Shown here: piece after piece, positions 33,518 to 43,382 of the stretch
How the letters are laid out: each line of letters starts with the position of its first letter
How positions within the stretch are numbered: position 1 is the first letter of the stretch
From: BRH-c25 sp012519325
Lineage (GTDB): Bacteria; Bacillota; Clostridia; Lutisporales; Lutisporaceae
Assembly: GCA_050950645.1 (NCBI GenBank)
Contig: JBMNHZ010000006.1
Coordinates: 1 to 64,000, forward strand
Direction: 5' to 3'
DNA length: 64,000 nucleotides
Notes under the pieces: generated by a model
The model's input: the letters and a program-made list of their open reading frames with translations, nothing else
Told to the model about the DNA's origin: nothing
Databases searched by the model: none
Made by a program: the position numbers and the translations under genes

Positions 33518-33748
33518 TTGACTGATAAGGAGCTTACCCAGATTGTTAATGATATCCAAGCCGGAGACATCAACAAAGCTGAGAGTATAGTCAGTTCATT
33601 CACAGGTCTTATACACAGAAACAGTTACATAGACGGTATACTGGATGAGGATTGTGTCCAAGAGTTGAATACCAAGCTAATAAGCTGCCTATTGTCATTT
33701 AAGTATGAAATTGAATCAGATATACAGGAATTCTTGTATTTAGAGTAA
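33518..33748 (+). CDS. RsoA-like small helix-turn-helix protein
   Basis: A 76-residue protein from TTG 33518 (AAGAAGG upstream; GTG 33509 overlaps that site). It matches the HTH_16 type found in RsoA and in conjugative-transposon regulators: helix L-T-Q-I-V-N-D-I-Q-A-G-D, then S-S-F-T-G-L-I-H-R-N-S-Y, D-E-D-C-V-Q-E-L-N-T-K-L. That fold corresponds to sigma region 2 (core RNA polymerase binding). RsoA of B. subtilis has nearly the same length. It follows the sigma-like and yvrJ genes, so it is read as the second subunit of a split sigma factor. A perfect hairpin terminator follows. Confidence 0.65.
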   Translation: MTDKELTQIVNDIQAGDINKAESIVSSFTGLIHRNSYIDGILDEDCVQELNTKLISCLLSFKYEIESDIQEFLYLE

Positions 33749-33766
33749 AATTGGCATTGGAAAAAT

Positions 33767-33815
33767 AAAAAGTAAATGCCGTTTTCCTGATAAAGCGGCA
33801 TTTACTTTTTGTTTT
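33767..33815. terminator. Bidirectional terminator with 15-bp perfect stem
   Basis: AAAAAGTAAATGCCG (33767-33781) pairs with CGGCATTTACTTTTT (33796-33810), followed by GTTTTTT. It ends the sigma-like operon; on the other strand it overlaps the stop of the small gene at 33802. Confidence 0.88.
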
Positions 33816-33966
33816 TTATAGTATAATTGAGAAGCTCGATAAAAGCTTCACGGTTTCTGATATTTGCGTTTTCAAAATAGTCAAATACATTTATAAATTC
33901 TTCGTTTTTTTTCTGATCGCTTTCATTTAGCCGCTCATCAGCCTTTGAAGCCTTTTTCTTGTTCAT
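33802..33966 (-). CDS. Small charged protein of unknown function
   Basis: A 54-residue protein from ATG 33966 (GGGAG eight bases upstream; a longer frame from 34029 has no site). Half of it is charged (M-N-K-K-K-A-S-K-A-D-E-R-L-N-E-S-D-Q-K-K), then an amphipathic helix F-D-Y-F-E-N-A-N-I-R-N-R-E-A-F. It has no membrane segment or Cys. The coding end runs into the terminator hairpin. No family recognised. Confidence 0.5.
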   Translation of the reverse strand: MNKKKASKADERLNESDQKKNEEFINVFDYFENANIRNREAFIELLNYTIKNKK

Positions 33967-34132
33967 GTGTATCGCTCCCTTTGTATAATTTTTACAAAAA
34001 TACCTCCATACATTCATTATTTCTCCCAATAAAATTAATATTCCCGATGAATTATACTTTAATCAGGAAACTATAAATGCGTAAAATGTTTGGCACGAAA
34101 CATACAAATAAATAATAAGGGAGAGAGTTGAG

Positions 34133-35245
34133 TTGGCAAATCTATCCTTAAAACATGTGAAAAAGGTATATCCCGGAAATGTGACGGCGGTAAGGGATTT
34201 CAATCTGGACATTGAGGACAAGGAATTCATTGTTCTTGTAGGGCCCTCGGGCTGCGGAAAAACCACAACCCTGAGGATGATTGCGGGGCTTGAAGATATT
34301 ACGGAGGGAGAGCTTTATATCGGTGACAGGCTTGTAAATGATGTGGCACCAAAGGACAGGGATATAGCCATGGTTTTTCAAAATTATGCCTTATATCCTC
34401 ATATGACTGTATATGACAACATGGCTTTTGGCCTTAAGCTCAAAAAGGTCCCCAGGCCTGAGATAGACGAAAGAGTCAGGAGGGCGGCAAAGATACTTAA
34501 AATTGAGCAGCTGCTCGACAGGAGGCCCAAGGCATTGTCGGGAGGTCAGAGGCAAAGAGTTGCCCTGGGAAGGGCAATGGTCAGGGAGCCTAAAGTGTTC
34601 CTGATGGATGAGCCTCTCTCAAACCTTGATGCGAAGCTGAGGGTTCAGATGAGGACTGAGATAGCAAAGCTGCATAAAAGACTGAACACCACCTTTATAT
34701 ATGTAACCCATGACCAGACCGAAGCCATGACAATGGGAACAAGGATTGTAATAATGAAGGATGGAGATATTCAGCAGATAGACAGCCCCCAGAGGGCATA
34801 TGACAAACCGGCCAATCTATTTGTTGCCGGCTTCATAGGCAGCCCTCAAATGAATATCTTCAGGGGTAGTGTTGTCGAAGCAGGCGGTAAGGCTGCTCTG
34901 AAGCTTCCTGACGGCACCTTCCTGGGCTTGGCCGGTGATAGGGCAATCAGGCTTAGGGACTCCGGATATATTTCAAAGGAAGTATATATAGGTATCAGGC
35001 CGGAGCATCTGCATGATTCAAAGATTGATCCCCTGACCGGGGAATATTCTTCGATTACCGGCAAGATTGAGGTGTCGGAGCTAATGGGTTCTGAAACATA
35101 CCTGCATTTTACAAAATGCGGCGTACAGGCAATTGCGAGAGTAGATGCAAAAACTTCCCTGAGAGCCGGGGATACTGCCGAGCTGCATCTGCACTGGGAC
35201 AAGATACATATTTTTGACATTGAGACAGAAAAAGCAATATATTAA
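34133..35245 (+). CDS. MsmX/UgpC-type ABC sugar transporter ATPase
   Basis: A 370-residue ATPase of the carbohydrate CUT1 class: Walker A G-P-S-G-C-G-K-T, signature L-S-G-G-Q-R-Q-R, Walker B V-F-L-M-D-E-P-L-S-N-L-D-A, switch V-T-H-D-Q-T-E-A, then a TOBE-type regulatory domain (about 240-365). TTG 34133 with AGGGAGAG upstream. No permease or binding-protein gene is next to it, so it is probably a shared ATPase that serves several sugar importers, as MsmX does. A PucR-type regulator follows on the same strand. Confidence 0.93.
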   Translation: MANLSLKHVKKVYPGNVTAVRDFNLDIEDKEFIVLVGPSGCGKTTTLRMIAGLEDITEGELYIGDRLVNDVAPKDRDIAMVFQNYALYPHMTVYDNMAFGLKLKKVPRPEIDERVRRAAKILKIEQLLDRRPKALSGGQRQRVALGRAMVREPKVFLMDEPLSNLDAKLRVQMRTEIAKLHKRLNTTFIYVTHDQTEAMTMGTRIVIMKDGDIQQIDSPQRAYDKPANLFVAGFIGSPQMNIFRGSVVEAGGKAALKLPDGTFLGLAGDRAIRLRDSGYISKEVYIGIRPEHLHDSKIDPLTGEYSSITGKIEVSELMGSETYLHFTKCGVQAIARVDAKTSLRAGDTAELHLHWDKIHIFDIETEKAIY

Positions 35246-35328
35246 AAAATTTACTAATATGATAAACTAAAAGCGGAGGACTTTGTCCTTCGCTTATAGT
35301 TTGATTTGAGTAAAGTCGGGGTATGCAT

Positions 35329-36324
35329 ATGTCTGGTCTGCAAAGGCTGCTTGCACAGGCGGCAGAAATAACTGAAAAAAATATGGCTGTTATCACCCGG
35401 AATGAAAGGTTGGTTTGCCCGGAGGACTTCCCCATAGATATAACCTATGAAGAGGCATGCAAAAATGTGGGAAAGAACTACAAGGGCTGGAACATATACA
35501 CCCCGGAGGATAATAGCATAAGTTTTTTCCTTTGTATCAGCTCTGACAGTTTTTACGAATGGGAAGCAGGCAAACTGGTTATGCTGCTTCTACGCTCAGC
35601 CTTTGAAAAGAATGATTATGCATCCATGTATCTGAAAAAAGCCTTGTCAGGGAATTACGACGCGGAGGAACTTCCAATTCTTGAGGAAAATTTGAAATAC
35701 TGCCTTCCGGGGTATGTGCTGTTGATTGACAATATTGAAGACTCAAGGGATGAAATTTTTGAAGTGCTGACAAATACAATGGAAATAAAAGCAAGCCTTA
35801 TAGATGAAAACAGGATAATTGCAGTGGCAGAGGGCGAAAATATTATTGAGTCATGCAGCAGCTTTGTGAAAAACGTATTAAGCGAGCTGCTGATTGAGTG
35901 CAATGCCGCCATAGGCGGAAAAGCTGCAAAAGCTTCGGAGCTTTACCTGATGTACCGGAACTGCATGGAGGCGTTATCCCTCAAGCATATATACGGACTT
36001 GCAGACAATGTCCTTGATTATGACGGCATGTATGGATATAGGGTGGCATACAATCTGAACCCGGGACTAAAGGAATTTTTTATGAGAAAAGTGTTTACCG
36101 ATGAATTCAGTGATATGGTGAAGGGAGAGCTGGGAATTACCATAGAGGAATTTTTCAGGAATAATCTCAACATTACAGACACTGCCGCCAAGCTTTATAT
36201 ACACAGGAACACACTGCTTTACAGGCTTGACAAGATATACAGATGCACAGGGTTTGACCTTAAGAGGTTTGAAGATAGCTGGCTTTTCAGACTTGCATGG
36301 ATGGTATTTAAGGAAAGGCAATAA
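35329..36324 (+). CDS. PucR/CdaR-type transcriptional regulator
   Basis: About 332 residues from ATG 35329 (GGGGT eight bases upstream; ATG 35323 is too close to it). The C end has the PucR helix-turn-helix, L-N-I-T-D-T-A-A-K-L-Y-I-H-R-N-T-L-L-Y-R-L, preceded by a GGDEF-like central region (about 150-240); the N part has no clear domain. Such regulators activate purine, sugar-diacid or polysaccharide utilisation. Its target is unknown. A hairpin (35264-35300) lies before it, without a T run, so transcripts from the ATPase gene may pass. Confidence 0.82.
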   Translation: MSGLQRLLAQAAEITEKNMAVITRNERLVCPEDFPIDITYEEACKNVGKNYKGWNIYTPEDNSISFFLCISSDSFYEWEAGKLVMLLLRSAFEKNDYASMYLKKALSGNYDAEELPILEENLKYCLPGYVLLIDNIEDSRDEIFEVLTNTMEIKASLIDENRIIAVAEGENIIESCSSFVKNVLSELLIECNAAIGGKAAKASELYLMYRNCMEALSLKHIYGLADNVLDYDGMYGYRVAYNLNPGLKEFFMRKVFTDEFSDMVKGELGITIEEFFRNNLNITDTAAKLYIHRNTLLYRLDKIYRCTGFDLKRFEDSWLFRLAWMVFKERQ

Positions 36325-36332
36325 TTAAATGC

Positions 36333-36368
36333 CGCGCCGTGATTTTCTTCGGGAGGCGCATTTTTTTA
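36333..36368 (+). terminator. Terminator after the PucR-type gene
   Basis: GCGCC (36333-36337) pairs with GGCGC (36355-36359), followed by ATTTTTTT. Confidence 0.6.
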
Positions 36369-36371
36369 TTG

Positions 36372-36419
36372 TTGACAGGAAAAGACATACATTATACAAT
36401 AAGTACGAACACATGTTCT
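36372..36419 (+). promoter_or_regulatory. uvrBA promoter with LexA (DinR) box
   Basis: TTGACA (36372-36377), 17-base spacer, TACAAT (36395-36400), then CGAACACATGTTCT (36406-36419), which fits the Gram-positive LexA box CGAAC-N4-GTTCG/T. It covers the expected transcription start, so uvrB and uvrA should be SOS-induced. Confidence 0.85.
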
Positions 36420-36501
36420 AATTGATTTGCTGCAATGTCTTATGTAAACTTTATTTTATTGTGACATAATTAAATGTATATCTGACCGGGAAGGTGTTAT
36501 T

Positions 36502-38484
36502 ATGGATAGATTCAAGCTTGTATCGGACTATAAACCCACAGGGGACCAGCCCGAAGCAATAGAAAAGCTGGTGAAGGGAATAGTGGCAGGAGAGAAGTAT
36601 CAGACACTTCTTGGAGTAACCGGCTCAGGCAAGACCTTTACAGTTGCCAATGTCATCGAAAAGGTTCAGAAGCCAACCCTGGTTCTTGCACACAACAAGA
36701 CCCTGGCTGCACAACTCTGCAGTGAATTCAAGGAGTTTTTTCCCCATAACTGCGTAGAATATTTTGTCAGTTATTATGACTATTACCAGCCGGAGGCTTA
36801 TGTTGCCCATACCGATACATATATAGAAAAGGAAGCGGACATCAATGATGAGATTGATAAGCTCAGACACTCGGCAACAGCTGCGCTGCTTGAAAGGAAG
36901 GATGTTATAATTGTATCCAGTGTGTCCTGTATATACGGCCTTGGAGATCCGGAAGATTACAGGTCACTTGTGCTGTCCTTGAGGAAAGGTATGGTCAAGG
37001 ACAGGGATGAGGTGCTGAGGAAGCTTATTGATATTCAATATGACAGAAATGATATAAATTTTGTCAGGGGTACCTTCAGAGTTAGAGGGGATATTGTTGA
37101 TATTTTTCCTGCCGCCTCATCGGATAAGGCAATAAGAGTTGAATATTTCGGGGATGAAATAGAAAGAATCTTGGAAATAGATTCACTTACCGGTAATATT
37201 ACGGGGGAAAGGCAGCATGCCTATATATACCCCGCTTCCCACTTTGCAACTACACAAGCTAAGCTGGAGGCTGCAATAAAAAGCATTGAGGCAGAACTTA
37301 TACAGAGGGTAAAGGAGCTGAAAGAACAGGATAAGCTGCTTGAAGCCCAGAGGCTCCTGCAGAGAACCAATTATGATATTGAGATGATGAAGGAAGTAGG
37401 CTACTGCTCCGGAATAGAAAATTATTCAAGGCATATAAGCGGCAGGGCACCGGGAAGCCCACCCTTTACACTGCTGGATTTCTTCCCCGAGGATTATCTG
37501 ATGATAGTTGACGAATCCCATGTTACGATACCTCAGGTAAGAGGCATGTATTTCGGGGACAGGTCAAGGAAGGAGTCCCTTGTTGAGCACGGATTCAGGC
37601 TACCCTCCGCTTTTGACAACAGGCCTTTGAATTTTCAAGAGTTTGAACAGAGGCATAACCAGGTGATTTATGTAAGTGCTACGCCGGCAAAGTTTGAACT
37701 TGAGAGAAGCACCTGCGTGGCTGAGCAGATTATAAGGCCTACCGGATTGGTGGACCCTGAGATAGAGATCCGGCCGGTAAAGGGGCAGATAGACCATTTG
37801 ATAGGTGAGGTAAGAGAGAGGGCTGAGAAGAACCAGAGGGTACTGGTTACAACCCTCACAAAGAAGATGGCTGAGGATTTGACTGCCTACATGAAGGAGC
37901 TGGATATCAGGGTAAGGTATTTGCATTCGGATATTCTCACCATAGAGAGAATGAAGATAATAAGGAGCCTCAGGCTGGGTGAGTTTGATGTGCTTGTGGG
38001 AATAAACCTCCTCAGGGAAGGCTTGGATCTTCCGGAGGTATCCCTTGTTGCCATACTCGACGCAGACAAGGAGGGATTCCTGAGATCGGAAATCTCTCTT
38101 ATCCAGACGGTGGGAAGGGCTGCAAGGAATGTGGACGGAAAGGTAATAATGTATGCCGATAATATTACGGATTCCATGAAGAGGGCTATAAGTGAGACCA
38201 ACAGAAGAAGAAAAATACAGATGGATTACAATGAAAAGCATGGTATAAAGCCTCAGACAATAAGAAAAGCGATACACGAAATCATTGAAGCCACTACTGC
38301 TGCAGAAGAGTCTGAAAAGTACGGAATGAAACATGATATTGAGTTTATGAGGAAGGATGATTTACTCAGGCTGATAGCTGCTTTGGAGGAAGAAATGAAG
38401 GATTGTGCAAGAGCACTGCAGTATGAACGGGCGGCAGAGCTGAGAGATAAGATAATTGAATTAAGGCGCAGGCTGAAGAAATAA
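36502..38484 (+). CDS. uvrB: Excinuclease ABC subunit B
   Basis: A 660-residue UvrB, the damage-verifying helicase of nucleotide excision repair. Walker A G-V-T-G-S-G-K-T is near residue 39-46, the beta-hairpin region follows (Y-Y-D-Y-Y-Q-P-E-A-Y), then helicase motifs (D-E-S-H; S-A-T-P; Q-T-V-G-R-A-A-R-N) and a C-terminal UVR domain for UvrC contact (about 620-655). ATG 36502 with AAGGTG upstream; uvrA follows 11 bases on. The LexA box lies 83 bases before the start. Confidence 0.98.
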   Translation: MDRFKLVSDYKPTGDQPEAIEKLVKGIVAGEKYQTLLGVTGSGKTFTVANVIEKVQKPTLVLAHNKTLAAQLCSEFKEFFPHNCVEYFVSYYDYYQPEAYVAHTDTYIEKEADINDEIDKLRHSATAALLERKDVIIVSSVSCIYGLGDPEDYRSLVLSLRKGMVKDRDEVLRKLIDIQYDRNDINFVRGTFRVRGDIVDIFPAASSDKAIRVEYFGDEIERILEIDSLTGNITGERQHAYIYPASHFATTQAKLEAAIKSIEAELIQRVKELKEQDKLLEAQRLLQRTNYDIEMMKEVGYCSGIENYSRHISGRAPGSPPFTLLDFFPEDYLMIVDESHVTIPQVRGMYFGDRSRKESLVEHGFRLPSAFDNRPLNFQEFEQRHNQVIYVSATPAKFELERSTCVAEQIIRPTGLVDPEIEIRPVKGQIDHLIGEVRERAEKNQRVLVTTLTKKMAEDLTAYMKELDIRVRYLHSDILTIERMKIIRSLRLGEFDVLVGINLLREGLDLPEVSLVAILDADKEGFLRSEISLIQTVGRAARNVDGKVIMYADNITDSMKRAISETNRRRKIQMDYNEKHGIKPQTIRKAIHEIIEATTAAEESEKYGMKHDIEFMRKDDLLRLIAALEEEMKDCARALQYERAAELRDKIIELRRRLKK

Positions 38485-38495
38485 CGAGGTGAATT

Positions 38496-41327
38496 ATGGC
38501 AAAGGATAAGATCATTATTGAGGGTGCCCGGGAGCATAACCTTAAGAATATAGATATTGAAATACCCAGAGATAAATTTGTTGTCCTGACAGGTATAAGC
38601 GGTTCCGGCAAGTCCTCCCTGGCTTTTGACACCATATATGCGGAAGGACAGAGGCGGTATGTGGAGTCACTTTCCGCATATGCAAGACAATTCCTGGGAC
38701 AGATGGAAAAGCCGGACCTGGATTATATTGAGGGGCTTTCTCCCGCAATTTCCATAGATCAGAAGACAACCAGCAGGAATCCCCGGTCGACTGTGGGCAC
38801 TGTAACTGAGATATATGACTATCTGAGGCTGCTTTATGCCAGAATAGGGACACCCCATTGTTATATGTGCGGCAAGGAGATATCTCAGCAAACTGTGGAT
38901 CAGATGGTGGATTATATAAATACACTTGAACCTGGAACCAGGATACAGCTTCTTGCCCCGGTTATACAGGGTAAAAAGGGAGAGCACCAAAAGCTTCTTG
39001 AGGATATTAGAAAAAGCGGCTATGTAAGAGCCAGAATTGACGGGGAAATTGTAGATATTAATGAGGAAATCAAGCTGGAAAAGAACAAGAAGCATAGCAT
39101 TGAAGTGATCGTTGACAGGATAATAGTCAAGGAAGGTATAAACAAGAGGCTGACAGATTCCCTGGAGACTGTACTGAGGCTTTCCGGAGGAACAGTGCTT
39201 CTTGACATAATCGGCAAGGAGGAGAGGCTGTTCAGCCAGAATTTCGCTTGCGTGGAGTGCGGAATAAGCATAGAAGATCCTGCACCCAGGATGTTCTCCT
39301 TCAACAGCCCCTTTGGCAAGTGCCCGGTTTGTGACGGTTTAGGTGAGCTCCGGAGAATAGACCCGGATCTTGTAATACCGGATAGGACAAAGTCAATCTC
39401 CGAAGGGGCGATTGAGCCGTGGAAGAACCTGGATGAGAGTTCCTGGTATTACAATGTAATCAAGGCGGCTACTGATCACTACGGCTTCAGTATGGACACC
39501 CCCATATGCCAATTGGATGAAAAAGCGGTGCAGCTTCTTTTATACGGCAACGGAGGCGAAAAGCTAAAAGTAAAGTATCAGAGGGAGTACGGCAGCGGCG
39601 AAGTGATGATGTCCTTTGAAGGAGTGGTGAATAACCTTGAAAGGCGTTATCTGGAGACAAAATCCAGCTATATGAGGTATGAAATAGAAAATTTCATGTC
39701 GTCGGTGCCATGCCCCGAGTGCAAGGGAGCAAGGCTGAAGAAAGAAAGTCTTGCCGTAACAATAGGCGGGTTGTCCATAGCCGAGGTATGCAATATGTCG
39801 GTACATGCGATTATGGATTTCTTTAGAAATCTGAAGCTTACCGAAAGGCAGCAGATTATATCAAAGCTTGTAATGAAAGAGGTAATACAGAGGTTGGAAT
39901 TTCTGGTTAATGTCGGCCTTGAATATCTTACCCTTTCCCGTTCCGCAGGAACCCTGTCAGGAGGAGAAGCACAGAGGATACGGTTGGCTACCCAGATAGG
40001 CTCCAGTCTTGTGGGAGTATTATACATACTTGATGAGCCCAGTATTGGATTGCATCAGAGGGACAACAGCAAGCTTCTGAAGGCGCTGCGGAACCTTACG
40101 GATTTAGGTAACACACTATTGGTTGTTGAGCATGATGAGGAAACCATGCATGCTGCGGACTATATAATCGACATGGGCCCGGGAGCGGGAGTTCATGGGG
40201 GAAATATTGTCGCTGCAGGGCCACTGGATACCATACTGGCTTGTGAAGAATCTATAACAGGCCAATATCTCAGTGGAAAAAAAGTTATCCCGGTTCCGGA
40301 GGAGAGAAGGAAACCCAACGACAAATGGATTGAAATCAACGGAGCCAGTGAAAATAATCTCAAGGACCTGGATGTCAGAATACCCCTGGGGGTATTTACC
40401 TGCGTGACGGGAGTATCCGGCTCAGGGAAAAGTACTTTAGTGAATGAAATATTATATAAAGAGCTGTCTCACAGGTTACATGGCTCAAAGCACAAGTCAG
40501 GGGAGCATAAAGGAATTAAAGGGATTGAACATATAGATAAGGTTATCAACATAGACCAGTCACCCATAGGGAGAACGCCCAGGTCCAATCCCGCTACTTA
40601 CACGGGAGCCTTCGATATTATAAGGGAAGTGTTTGCAGCCACACCGGAGGCAAAAATGAAGGGATACAAAAACAGCAGGTTCAGCTTTAATGTAAAGGGC
40701 GGAAGATGTGAAGCCTGTAAGGGCGACGGCATAATTAAAATTGAGATGCAGTTTCTTCCGGATGTATATGTTCCCTGTGAGGTATGCAAGGGAAAGAGAT
40801 ACAACAGGGAGACCCTGGAGGTACGCTACAAGGGCAGGAACATATACGAAGTACTGGACATGACGGTGGAAGATGCCCTTGAATTCTTCAAAAACATACC
40901 GAGAGCTCAGAGAAAGCTCCAGACACTGTATGATGTGGGACTTGGATATATAAAACTGGGCCAGCCCTCTACGGAGCTTTCGGGCGGCGAGGCTCAGAGA
41001 ATAAAGCTTGCTTATGAGCTGTCAAGGAGAAGCACCGGCAAGACGGTATATATTTTGGATGAACCTACTACAGGCCTTCATATTGCCGATATACACAAGC
41101 TGCTTCGCATACTTGACAGGCTTGTGGAGACGGGCAACACAGTTATCGTTATAGAGCACAATCTGGATGTTATTAAAAGAGCTGATTATATCATAGACCT
41201 GGGACCGGAAGGGGGAGACAGGGGAGGCACCATTATTGCTCAAGGTACACCTGAAGAAATATGCGAAATTAAAGCTTCATATACCGGCCAGTTTTTAAAG
41301 AAAATATTGGACAGGGATAGGAACTAA
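38496..41327 (+). CDS. uvrA: Excinuclease ABC subunit A
   Basis: A 943-residue damage-recognition ATPase with two ABC modules. Walker A motifs are G-I-S-G-S-G-K-S (about 32-39) and G-V-S-G-S-G-K-S (about 640), signatures L-S-G-G-E-A-Q-R occur twice, and zinc fingers are visible (C-V-E-C-G ... C-P-V-C-D-G; C-E-A-C-K-G-D-G ... C-E-V-C-K-G). ATG 38496 has ACGAGGTG before it. Co-transcribed with uvrB under LexA; a terminator follows, so uvrC has its own start. Confidence 0.98.
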   Translation: MAKDKIIIEGAREHNLKNIDIEIPRDKFVVLTGISGSGKSSLAFDTIYAEGQRRYVESLSAYARQFLGQMEKPDLDYIEGLSPAISIDQKTTSRNPRSTVGTVTEIYDYLRLLYARIGTPHCYMCGKEISQQTVDQMVDYINTLEPGTRIQLLAPVIQGKKGEHQKLLEDIRKSGYVRARIDGEIVDINEEIKLEKNKKHSIEVIVDRIIVKEGINKRLTDSLETVLRLSGGTVLLDIIGKEERLFSQNFACVECGISIEDPAPRMFSFNSPFGKCPVCDGLGELRRIDPDLVIPDRTKSISEGAIEPWKNLDESSWYYNVIKAATDHYGFSMDTPICQLDEKAVQLLLYGNGGEKLKVKYQREYGSGEVMMSFEGVVNNLERRYLETKSSYMRYEIENFMSSVPCPECKGARLKKESLAVTIGGLSIAEVCNMSVHAIMDFFRNLKLTERQQIISKLVMKEVIQRLEFLVNVGLEYLTLSRSAGTLSGGEAQRIRLATQIGSSLVGVLYILDEPSIGLHQRDNSKLLKALRNLTDLGNTLLVVEHDEETMHAADYIIDMGPGAGVHGGNIVAAGPLDTILACEESITGQYLSGKKVIPVPEERRKPNDKWIEINGASENNLKDLDVRIPLGVFTCVTGVSGSGKSTLVNEILYKELSHRLHGSKHKSGEHKGIKGIEHIDKVINIDQSPIGRTPRSNPATYTGAFDIIREVFAATPEAKMKGYKNSRFSFNVKGGRCEACKGDGIIKIEMQFLPDVYVPCEVCKGKRYNRETLEVRYKGRNIYEVLDMTVEDALEFFKNIPRAQRKLQTLYDVGLGYIKLGQPSTELSGGEAQRIKLAYELSRRSTGKTVYILDEPTTGLHIADIHKLLRILDRLVETGNTVIVIEHNLDVIKRADYIIDLGPEGGDRGGTIIAQGTPEEICEIKASYTGQFLKKILDRDRN

Positions 41328-41356
41328 GGGGCTTAAACATGAGTTTAGCCCCTTTT
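41328..41356 (+). terminator. Rho-independent terminator of uvrBA
   Basis: GGGGCTTAAAC (41328-41338) pairs with GTTTAGCCCC (41343-41352; one bulge), followed by TTTT. It begins at the base after the uvrA stop. Confidence 0.85.
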
Positions 41357-41435
41357 GCTGTTTATCTTTTCACTGAACAGGTTAAGTTATAGTATAATAA
41401 ATGCATAGACTATTCAAAACCGGAGGAATGCACTA

Positions 41436-43298
41436 ATGATTTCATTGGAGGATAAGCTGAGGAATCTCCCGGAAAAACCCGGAGTATATATAATGCGCGA
41501 TGAATATAATGAGATAATATATATAGGCAAGGCAATAAACCTGAAGAACAGGGTGAGACAGTATTTCCAGAACTCAAAGAATCAGAACCCCAAGGTTGCG
41601 GCAATGGTTATGAGAATTGCTGATTTTGAATATATAATTACCGATTCGGAGCTTGAAGCCCTTATATTGGAGTGCAATTTGATAAAGAAGCACCGGCCCA
41701 GGTATAATGTAATGCTGAAGGATGACAAGCAGTATCCGTATATTAAAATCACAATAAAAGAAGACTATCCCAGACTTCTGATTGTAAGGGAAATCAAGAA
41801 GGACGGTGCCAAGTATTTCGGGCCTTATACGGATGTTACCGCAGTAAACAGGACCATTGACCTTTTGAAAAGCCTTTTCCCTATAAGATATTGCAGCAAG
41901 AACATCAGCAGGGTAATGGGCAAGGAAAGACCCTGTCTCAACTATCATATAAAGAAATGTGCAGGCCCTTGCCAGGGAAATATCAGCAGGAAACAATACA
42001 GGGAGCTTATTGATTCAATAATAATGGTGTTGGAGGGTAAGCAGGGGGGAGTATTGAAGCAGCTGGAGGAAAAAATGCATAAGGCGGCGGACAGCCTGGA
42101 TTTTGAGAAAGCGGCTGAAATAAGAGATAATATGAACTCCCTGATAAAGATGGCGGAAAAGCAGAAGGTAATATCTTCAGCATTGGTTGATCAGGATATA
42201 ATTGCCTTTGCACTAAATGAATCGGAATCCTGCATACAGGTTTTCTTTGTAAGGAGAGGAAAGCTTATCGGCAGAGAACATTTTCTTATTGAGGATATCA
42301 AGCTTAGTGACTCAAAGGAGATACTCAGCAGCTTCATAAAGCAGTACTATGGGTCATATGCGCTTATACCGAGAGAAATAATTCTTCAGGAAGAAATTGA
42401 TGAGATAAATATAATTGAGAGGTGGCTGAGCGATAAAAAGGGAGGCCGCGTCAAGCTTGTAGTTCCGCGGAGGGGAGAAAAGCAAAAGCTTGTTGAAATG
42501 GTAAGCAAAAATGCGGAGGATACCTTAAGGCTTCTTATAGAAAAGCAGAAAAGAGATACTGAGAAGACAATGGGAGCATGTATTGAGCTGAAGGATATTT
42601 TGCAGCTTAATGATATACCCGCCAGAATTGAAGCCTTTGATATTTCAAATCTGCAGGGAGTGTTGAATGTCGGTTCAATGATAGTTTTTGATCGGGGGAA
42701 GCCCAATAACAAAAACTACAGGCGATTCAAGATAAAATCCGTGGAGAGTGCCAACGATTATGAAAGCATGAGGGAGATACTGGAGAGAAGATTTGTCCGT
42801 GGACTGAAGGAAAGAAAGGAGCTTGAAGCAGAGGGAAAAGATTTTGAAATGGGAAGGTTTTCAGTGTTCCCGGATATAATAATGCTGGATGGGGGTGTGG
42901 GCCAGGTTAATGCGGTACTTTCGGTACTCAGGGAGCTGAATATAAATATACCTGTTTGCGGGATGGTAAAGGATGATAAGCACAGAACAAGGGGTTTAAT
43001 TTATAACGGCAGGGAAGTTGATCTGCCGAAAGGCTCTAAGGCGTTCAGGCTTATTTCCGCCATACAGGAAGAGGCTCACAGGTTTGCCGTAAGCTATCAT
43101 AAAAGCCTCAGGAGCAAGGCAGCCGTTAAATCCGTCCTGGATGAAATACCAGGAATCGGGCCTGCCAGAAGAAAGGCACTGCTGAAGCACTTCGGCAGCT
43201 TGAAAAACATCAGGAAGGCATCTCTGGAGGAGCTTCAGGAAGTACAGGGTATAAATAATAAGGTTGCAGAAGTTGTATATAATTTTTTCAAATCATAA
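41436..43298 (+). CDS. uvrC: Excinuclease ABC subunit C
   Basis: A 620-residue UvrC, the nuclease that makes both cuts around a lesion. The GIY-YIG domain is at the N end (P-G-V-Y-I-M, I-I-Y-I-G-K-A), then the UVR domain (about 205-240), the RNase H-like second nuclease domain (D-I-S-N-L-Q-G; M-L-D-G-G-V-G-Q-V) and tandem helix-hairpin-helix at the C end (D-E-I-P-G-I-G-P-A-R-R). ATG 41436 with CGGAGGA upstream. No LexA box was noticed directly before it. Confidence 0.97.
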   Translation: MISLEDKLRNLPEKPGVYIMRDEYNEIIYIGKAINLKNRVRQYFQNSKNQNPKVAAMVMRIADFEYIITDSELEALILECNLIKKHRPRYNVMLKDDKQYPYIKITIKEDYPRLLIVREIKKDGAKYFGPYTDVTAVNRTIDLLKSLFPIRYCSKNISRVMGKERPCLNYHIKKCAGPCQGNISRKQYRELIDSIIMVLEGKQGGVLKQLEEKMHKAADSLDFEKAAEIRDNMNSLIKMAEKQKVISSALVDQDIIAFALNESESCIQVFFVRRGKLIGREHFLIEDIKLSDSKEILSSFIKQYYGSYALIPREIILQEEIDEINIIERWLSDKKGGRVKLVVPRRGEKQKLVEMVSKNAEDTLRLLIEKQKRDTEKTMGACIELKDILQLNDIPARIEAFDISNLQGVLNVGSMIVFDRGKPNNKNYRRFKIKSVESANDYESMREILERRFVRGLKERKELEAEGKDFEMGRFSVFPDIIMLDGGVGQVNAVLSVLRELNINIPVCGMVKDDKHRTRGLIYNGREVDLPKGSKAFRLISAIQEEAHRFAVSYHKSLRSKAAVKSVLDEIPGIGPARRKALLKHFGSLKNIRKASLEELQEVQGINNKVAEVVYNFFKS

Positions 43299-43382
43299 AA
43301 CTTTTTTAAAAACCTTCCGTAGTATATTATGAAAACTAAAACAGCAGCAAGTTTTATAAATTAAACCAGGAGGGAAAACAGC

